Shown here in pieces: positions 58,840-64,000 of a DNA stretch of 64,000 nt. A program made the translations under genes and the position numbers. The DNA is from Streptomyces sp. WAC 01529 (GTDB taxonomy: Bacteria > Actinomycetota > Actinomycetes > Streptomycetales > Streptomycetaceae). The notes beneath the pieces were generated by a model, which worked only from the letters and a program-made list of their open reading frames with translations, had not been told where the DNA came from and did not search any database. The stretch spans positions 7,033,001 to 7,097,000 of the forward strand of contig NZ_CP029617.1 of the NCBI RefSeq assembly GCF_003945545.1, written 5' to 3'. How positions within the stretch are numbered: the stretch's first letter is position 1; each line of letters starts with the position of its first letter.

Positions 58840-60642
58840 TCAGGGCGCCAGCTTCCGCAGGTCCACCGAGTCCGCCAGCGCCGCGAGCCCCGCGTCCCCC
58901 GGATGCAGATGGTCCCCGCTGTCATAGGCGGCCCGCATCCGCGCGGGATGCGCGGGATCCCGCAGCACCGCGTCGAAGTCGAGCACGGCGTCGAAGTCCC
59001 CGCCCCCGCGGACGTACGCGTTCACCGCCTCCCGCTCGGCGTTCGCCGCCGCCGTGCAGAGCGCCTCGCCCTCGCAGGGGGCGATCGTCGCCGCCACGAC
59101 GCGCAGCCCGCGGGCCCGGGCGCGGTCCGCGATCTCCCGCAGCCCCGCGATCACCTGCTCCGCCGACGCTCCCCAGCGCACGTCGTTGATCCCCTCGAAG
59201 ACCACGACCGTGCTCGCGGACGTCTGGGCGAGGACATCGCGGTCCAGGCGGTGCAGGGCGCTCACCCCGCCCGTGTCCGTCGAGACGCCGTCGCCCGGGT
59301 AGCGGTCGGTCACCACGCGGTTGGCCGAGATGCCCTGGTTGAGGACGCCGTAGCGCGGGACGGCGGACTGGTTCAGAAGGCGGGTCGCAAGGATGTTCGG
59401 CCAGCGGCGGTTGGCGTCCTGCGTGGACTTCACCCCGTCGGTGATCGAGTCGCCGAGCAGCACCACGGAGCCGGGCCCGCCGCCCACGTCGACCCCGGTG
59501 AGCAGCGGCCACGTCGTGATCGTCGAGGTGTACGCGGCGGGGGAGCCGTCCGCCGTGTGGTCCCCGGGGCCGCTGACGTAAGAGCGCTGGATCGCCTGGC
59601 TGTGCACGGGCGCCGCCGCCACCGGACCCGGCAGATGGAAGCTCACCAGCAGATTCGCGTCGGCGGGTACGTCGAAGTCGAGCGGGTCGCTGAACGCCTG
59701 GGCGCCCGCCGGGATCTCGGTGCCCGCGCCGCCCCGGAAGGTCAGCCGCCGCGGCTCGCCCCTCGCCTCCGCCCCGGCCTCCTGCACCGCCACGCTCGCG
59801 CCGCCGATCCGCACCGGGGCCGCCGCGAAGGTGTTGTCGAGCCGGACGCGCACCCGGGGCCCGCCCGCGCTGGTGTGCACGACGAGCCGCACGGTCCGGT
59901 CGCTCCAGGGCCCGACCGCGGTGTACCCGGCCGTCGGCGCCGACCAACTGCCCGTCCACCCCTTGGCCGGGGACCGCACTGACAGGGCGAACACATGCAG
60001 GTCCGGGGCGCCCGGGTCCCTCGGCAGCTCCACCGAGGCCACCTCACGCCCCCGGACGAGCGGCACGGTCACCACGTACAGCCGTGCCTTCTCGGCGCGT
60101 TGGCCGCCGGGCGTGTTGATGTGCGGCAGGGCGACGGACTTCGTGGCGAGCGGGCCCGAACGCCAGTCCGGTGCGGTGAGCCGGTAGCCGCCGCGTGAGC
60201 CGTCCCGGTAGCGCACCGTCCCCGTGCCGCTCGCCTCGCCGCCCGTCCCCGCGACCAGGAACGCGAGGGCGTCCCCGCGGCCGCGCACCCGCACCGGCTG
60301 GCCGTTCGCCCGTACGTTGTCCCGCTCGCCCGGCTCTGTGCGCGGCCAGGTCAGCCGGGCCCCGTCAACGCCCAGGGAGCGGCCGGGGGTCCAGCCCGCG
60401 GCCGTCAGATCCCGCGCCGAGAGCGAGGCGCCCCGCCCGTCGAAGTCCGCGGCGCCGGGGCGGGCGTCGTCGCTGATCGCCCTGTTGTCGAAGAGCCGCT
60501 TCAGCGGAAGCGGCCGGTCCCCTCGCGGGGTCGCGGACGTGGGCGCGGACGTGGACGCAGGCGCGGCCTCGGCGGAGGCCAGCGGGGCCAGGCCCGCCAA
60601 GAGGGCGAGCGCGACGGCCGCCCCCCGGATACGTCGGCGCAC
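58840..60642 (-). CDS. Secreted SGNH/GDSL-family esterase
   Basis: 600 residues, starting at a GTG with GGGAGGGG six bases upstream. A basic N terminus, hydrophobic core and ASAEAAPAS form a Sec-type signal peptide with cleavage near residue 24-27. The C-terminal third carries SGNH blocks: LLGDSITDG (nucleophile Ser), GINDVRWG (Asn) and DHLHPGDAG (catalytic Asp/His). The long middle region is a beta-rich accessory part found in actinobacterial secreted relatives. Likely an extracellular esterase acting on acylated polysaccharide or lipid; substrate unknown. Confidence 0.9.
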   Translation of the reverse strand: MRRRIRGAAVALALLAGLAPLASAEAAPASTSAPTSATPRGDRPLPLKRLFDNRAISDDARPGAADFDGRGASLSARDLTAAGWTPGRSLGVDGARLTWPRTEPGERDNVRANGQPVRVRGRGDALAFLVAGTGGEASGTGTVRYRDGSRGGYRLTAPDWRSGPLATKSVALPHINTPGGQRAEKARLYVVTVPLVRGREVASVELPRDPGAPDLHVFALSVRSPAKGWTGSWSAPTAGYTAVGPWSDRTVRLVVHTSAGGPRVRVRLDNTFAAAPVRIGGASVAVQEAGAEARGEPRRLTFRGGAGTEIPAGAQAFSDPLDFDVPADANLLVSFHLPGPVAAAPVHSQAIQRSYVSGPGDHTADGSPAAYTSTITTWPLLTGVDVGGGPGSVVLLGDSITDGVKSTQDANRRWPNILATRLLNQSAVPRYGVLNQGISANRVVTDRYPGDGVSTDTGGVSALHRLDRDVLAQTSASTVVVFEGINDVRWGASAEQVIAGLREIADRARARGLRVVAATIAPCEGEALCTAAANAEREAVNAYVRGGGDFDAVLDFDAVLRDPAHPARMRAAYDSGDHLHPGDAGLAALADSVDLRKLAP

Positions 60643-60940
60643 GACAGACCCCTCCCGCGTGATGACAGATGCGCCATGAAGCTAAGGAGGCGTCAGAGGC
60701 CCGTCAATGAGTCGCGCGTGAACACGGCGCGAACTCACCGGGACGAACCGCGTCGCCGCCCGCGCGAGCGCCGGGCCCCCGCCGCGGGTGGTGACGCGCG
60801 CGTCCGGCCCCGGGCGGGATGTGCGCCCGAAGGGGTGATTCGGCAGATTCCGTGATCAACTGATGCAAGATACGTTGGGACATCACGGAATCAGCGCCCG
60901 GCCGCGCGTCCGGCGGCGCCACGCGACGGAGAGGCCGATC
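60643..60940. other. 298-base divergent gap
   Basis: Lies between head-to-head genes (secreted esterase and a small conserved protein). No coding potential was credited: a + strand frame from 60863 would add 26 Arg-rich residues to the next gene and has no ribosome site. Promoters for both genes should be here, but none could be placed by eye. Confidence 0.4.
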
Positions 60941-61384
60941 ATGAACATCCCGTTCCTCCACAAGTGGCGTAAGCGGCACTCCGTGACGGACCCGGCCCGC
61001 GGGCTCGCGGCCGCCTTCGAGGAGGACCCGGACGGCGTCGCCGAACTGCTGTCCGAGTGCGAGCTGCTGCGCTCCCAGGCGGCCGCGGCCGGGCTCGAAC
61101 TGGACGACTCCCCGGCGTCCTTGACCGCCCTCGACCAGCTGCTGCCACGCTGGCGCGACGACCCGGAGCTGCTGCCGTGGCTCGGCAACGACGCGGGGCT
61201 CTACCTGGGCACGGTCGTGGTGCGGACCGTGCCGGGCGCCGCCTGGCACGTGTACCCCGGCGGCGGTCCCGTCGTACGGCTGAAGTCCGGCCGGGACATC
61301 CCGGTCGTCGAGGCGGGGCTCGACTGGGCGGTGCAAGGGGCGCCCGAGCTGTCGCAGATCTACGCCGAGGCCTCCGAGACATAG
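60941..61384 (+). CDS. Conserved actinobacterial protein of unknown function (DUF6278-like)
   Basis: 147 residues, soluble, with a short basic N terminus (MNIPFLHKWRKRH). It has no signal peptide or membrane segment. The later part has a compact pattern (LLPWLGNDAGLYLGTVVV ... WHVYPGGGPVV) seen in hypothetical proteins of Streptomyces. Start at ATG 60941, preceded by GGAGAGG. Function unknown; no obvious tie to its neighbours. Confidence 0.75.
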   Translation: MNIPFLHKWRKRHSVTDPARGLAAAFEEDPDGVAELLSECELLRSQAAAAGLELDDSPASLTALDQLLPRWRDDPELLPWLGNDAGLYLGTVVVRTVPGAAWHVYPGGGPVVRLKSGRDIPVVEAGLDWAVQGAPELSQIYAEASET

Positions 61385-61498
61385 CCGGAATTGCCGCAAA
61401 TACGGTTAATGCCCGTGCTTGCGTGTCGTCCGTTAAGTCCCGTTTCCACGTGGATAGTTTGCGCGGACGTACACAGCTGAGAGTGGGCAGGTCTTGCC

Positions 61499-62242
<744 letters not shown>

Positions 62243-62273
62243 CGGGGGCGACGCGCTCGTGAAGAGAGACACC

Positions 62274-63179
62274 ATGCGTACGACCCGGCTCGTGGCGGCG
62301 CTCGTCCTGTCCGCGCTCGTCTCCACCGCCTGCGGCAAGGAGGGCAGCCCGCCGACGAAGGGCCCCGCGGCCGAGAAGCTCCCCGAATACCGGGTGGCCA
62401 CCGGCTTCCAGCTGCCCCAGTCGTCGACCTGGCGGAAGGCCAAGAGCCGCGGCCGCTTCATCGTGGGCGCCAAGGAGGACCAGCCCTACCTCGGCGAGAA
62501 GGACCCCGCGACGGGCACCTACTCCGGCTTCGACATCGAGATCGCCAAGATGATCTCGGCCTCACTCGGTCTTGACCCCAAGAAGACCGAGTTCAAGACC
62601 ATCGCGTCGGCCAACCGCGAAACCGCCCTGCAGAACGGGCAGATCGACTACTACGTCGGCACCTACACCATCAACGACAACCGCAAGAAGCTCGTCGGCT
62701 TCGGCGGCCCGTACTACCTGGCGGGCCAGGGCCTGCTCGTACGCCACGACGAGGAGGACATCAAGGGCCCGCGGGACCTGGCCGGCAAGCGCGTCTGCTC
62801 GGCGGCGGGATCCACCCCCTACCAGCGCATCCAGCAGGAGTACCCCAAGGCCACCCTCGTCGCCTACGACACGTACTCCGTCTGCGTCGACAACCTGCTC
62901 ACCTACCAGGTCGACGCCGTCACCACCGACGACGCGATCCTGATCGGCTACGCGGCCAAGGTGCCCGACGAACTCAAGGTGGTCGGCAAGCCGTTCTCCG
63001 AGGAGCCGTACGGGATCGGGGTCCCCCGGCGCGACAACGCGCTGCGCCTCGCCATCGACGACGCCCTCGCCGCCGGTGAGAAGAACGGCGACTGGAAGAA
63101 GGCCTACGACGCCACGCTCGGCCTCTCCGGCGTGCCGGCGCCGAAGCCACCCGCCATCGACCGCTACCCGGCGAACTGA
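62274..63179 (+). CDS. gluB: Glutamate-binding lipoprotein of the ABC importer
   Basis: 301 residues. A lipoprotein signal peptide (RLVAALVLSALVSTAC) places the modified Cys near residue 18. The mature part is a type II periplasmic-like solute-binding fold: FIVGAKEDQPYLG, GFDIEIAKMISASLG and the YYVGTYTINDNRKK region. It captures glutamate or a related amino acid outside the cell. I prefer the ATG at 62274 (GAAGAGAG seven bases upstream); a GTG at 62259 is possible. Confidence 0.93.
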   Translation: MRTTRLVAALVLSALVSTACGKEGSPPTKGPAAEKLPEYRVATGFQLPQSSTWRKAKSRGRFIVGAKEDQPYLGEKDPATGTYSGFDIEIAKMISASLGLDPKKTEFKTIASANRETALQNGQIDYYVGTYTINDNRKKLVGFGGPYYLAGQGLLVRHDEEDIKGPRDLAGKRVCSAAGSTPYQRIQQEYPKATLVAYDTYSVCVDNLLTYQVDAVTTDDAILIGYAAKVPDELKVVGKPFSEEPYGIGVPRRDNALRLAIDDALAAGEKNGDWKKAYDATLGLSGVPAPKPPAIDRYPAN

Positions 63180-63188
63180 GGAGGCGTC

Positions 63189-63833
63189 ATGAACGTACTG
63201 ACAGACAACTTCTCCACGTTCGGCGACGGCTTCCTCGGCACCGTCGAACTCACCGTCTACGCCTCGCTCCTCGCGCTCGTGCTCGGCTTCCTCATGGCCT
63301 CCTTCCGCGTCGCGCCCGTCGGCTCCTTCCGGGCCTTCGGCACGGTGTGGGTGGCGGTCCTGCGCAACACCCCGCTCACGCTGCTCTTCTTCGCCGTCCT
63401 GCTCGGCCTGCCGCGCTTCGGACTCGTCCTGCCCTTCAAGGTGTTCGCGGTCCTCGCGCTCGGCTGCTACACCTCCGCCTTCATCTGCGAGGCGCTCAGG
63501 TCGGGCATCAACACCGTGCCCAAGGGACAGGGCGAGGCGGCCAGAAGCCTCGGCATGAGCTTCGGGCAGACCCTGTCGATGGTGGTCCTGCCGCAGGCCT
63601 TCCGGTCCGTCATCGCCCCGGTCGGCTCCAACCTCATCGCGCTCGCCAAGAACTCCGCGATCGCCGGAGCCTTCAGCGTCACCGAACTGCTCGGCACGTA
63701 CAAGACGCTCAACGAGCTGGGCTACAACATCATCTGGACCTTCGTCTGGATCGCCCTCGGCTACCTCATCATCACCCTCGCCATCAGCGCGGTCTTCAAC
63801 ATCCTCGAAAAGCGCTGGGGAGTCGCCCGATGA
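63189..63833 (+). CDS. gluC: Glutamate ABC transporter permease
   Basis: 214 residues with about five membrane segments. The EAA loop that contacts the ATPase is GEAARSLGMSFGQTLSMVVLP, typical of the HisMQ family of polar-amino-acid permeases. It starts nine bases after gluB and ends in an ATGA overlap with the next permease gene. Confidence 0.94.
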   Translation: MNVLTDNFSTFGDGFLGTVELTVYASLLALVLGFLMASFRVAPVGSFRAFGTVWVAVLRNTPLTLLFFAVLLGLPRFGLVLPFKVFAVLALGCYTSAFICEALRSGINTVPKGQGEAARSLGMSFGQTLSMVVLPQAFRSVIAPVGSNLIALAKNSAIAGAFSVTELLGTYKTLNELGYNIIWTFVWIALGYLIITLAISAVFNILEKRWGVAR

Positions 63834-64000
63834 AAGCCCTCTCCCACGATTCCACCGCCCTCTACGACATCCCGGGACCCAGAACCGTCCGGCGGCACAA
63901 GCTCTACGGGGTGCTCTCCACCCTGGTGGTGCTCGCCCTCGTCGGCTGGATCCTGTATCTGCTCTTCGACACCGACCAGTTCACCGCAACCAAGTGGACG
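63830..64000 (+). CDS. gluD: Second glutamate ABC transporter permease (3' partial)
   Basis: The ATG at 63830 overlaps the gluC stop as ATGA. The frame stays open to the window edge: 57 residues, with a cytoplasmic start and one membrane segment (GVLSTLVVLALVGWILYLLF). Identity as the second permease rests on operon position and this start. Confidence 0.85.
   Translation, partial: MKALSHDSTALYDIPGPRTVRRHKLYGVLSTLVVLALVGWILYLLFDTDQFTATKWT

Overview
The window comes from a high-GC actinomycete, almost certainly a Streptomyces. Evidence is the very high GC and strong third-position GC bias, GTG starts, ATGA/GTGA-coupled genes, and a housekeeping flank (pcaL, exodeoxyribonuclease III, gluABCD uptake operon) of actinobacterial type. 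Nearly everything from about 6 to 56 kb is one nonribosomal peptide (NRPS) gene cluster. No insertion sequence, CRISPR array, tRNA or rRNA was seen.

Layout. (a) 1-4130, + strand: a three-gene cassette, an adenylation-thiolation-thioesterase protein cut by the window edge, an NAD-dependent reductase and an NTF2/SnoaL-like protein. This trio matches the enzyme set known for bacterial p-terphenyl (polyporic-acid-derived) pathways and ends in a 20-bp hairpin. (b) 4312-6049: an AzoR-type FMN quinone/azo reductase (+) converging on a polyprenyl diphosphate synthase (-). (c) 6255-45548, - strand: a small membrane protein, a 4-module NRPS, a P450, a 3-module NRPS with terminal thioesterase, and a 3-module NRPS. 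(d) 45768-46997, +: a divergent P450. (e) 47079-55773, -: a second membrane protein paralogous to the one at 6255, a DrrAB-like ABC exporter, a third P450 and a complete 4-hydroxyphenylglycine (Hpg) pathway (prephenate dehydrogenase, a fused hydroxymandelate oxidase-Hpg aminotransferase, hydroxymandelate synthase). (f) 56024-64000: core-type genes not obviously linked to the cluster.

How it works together. The NRPS at 6932-21193 begins with a starter-type C domain, and the one at 22590-34331 carries the only NRPS thioesterase. The other two both begin with C domains of the kind that follows an epimerase. The assembly order is therefore protein 6932-21193, then 34542-45548, then 22590-34331: ten modules, with gene order not collinear. 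By-eye specificity codes suggest acyl-Thr1-Hpg2(?)-X3-Gly4-Phe5-Pro6-X7-Gly8-aromatic9-Asn10, with E domains after modules 4, 7 and 9, probably released as a lactone onto Thr1. The Hpg genes supply residue 2, the P450s would hydroxylate or cross-link aromatic residues, and the ABC transporter would export the product. The Thr...Gly-Phe-Pro core resembles acylated skyllamycin-class depsipeptides. From memory and unverified, a ten-residue Hpg-containing bicyclic member (nyuzenamide-type) is the best named candidate.

Not found in the window: an MbtH-like protein, a pathway regulator, or genes making and loading the acyl starter. The right edge looks like a true cluster boundary at about 55.8 kb, so missing parts probably lie left of position 1 or elsewhere.
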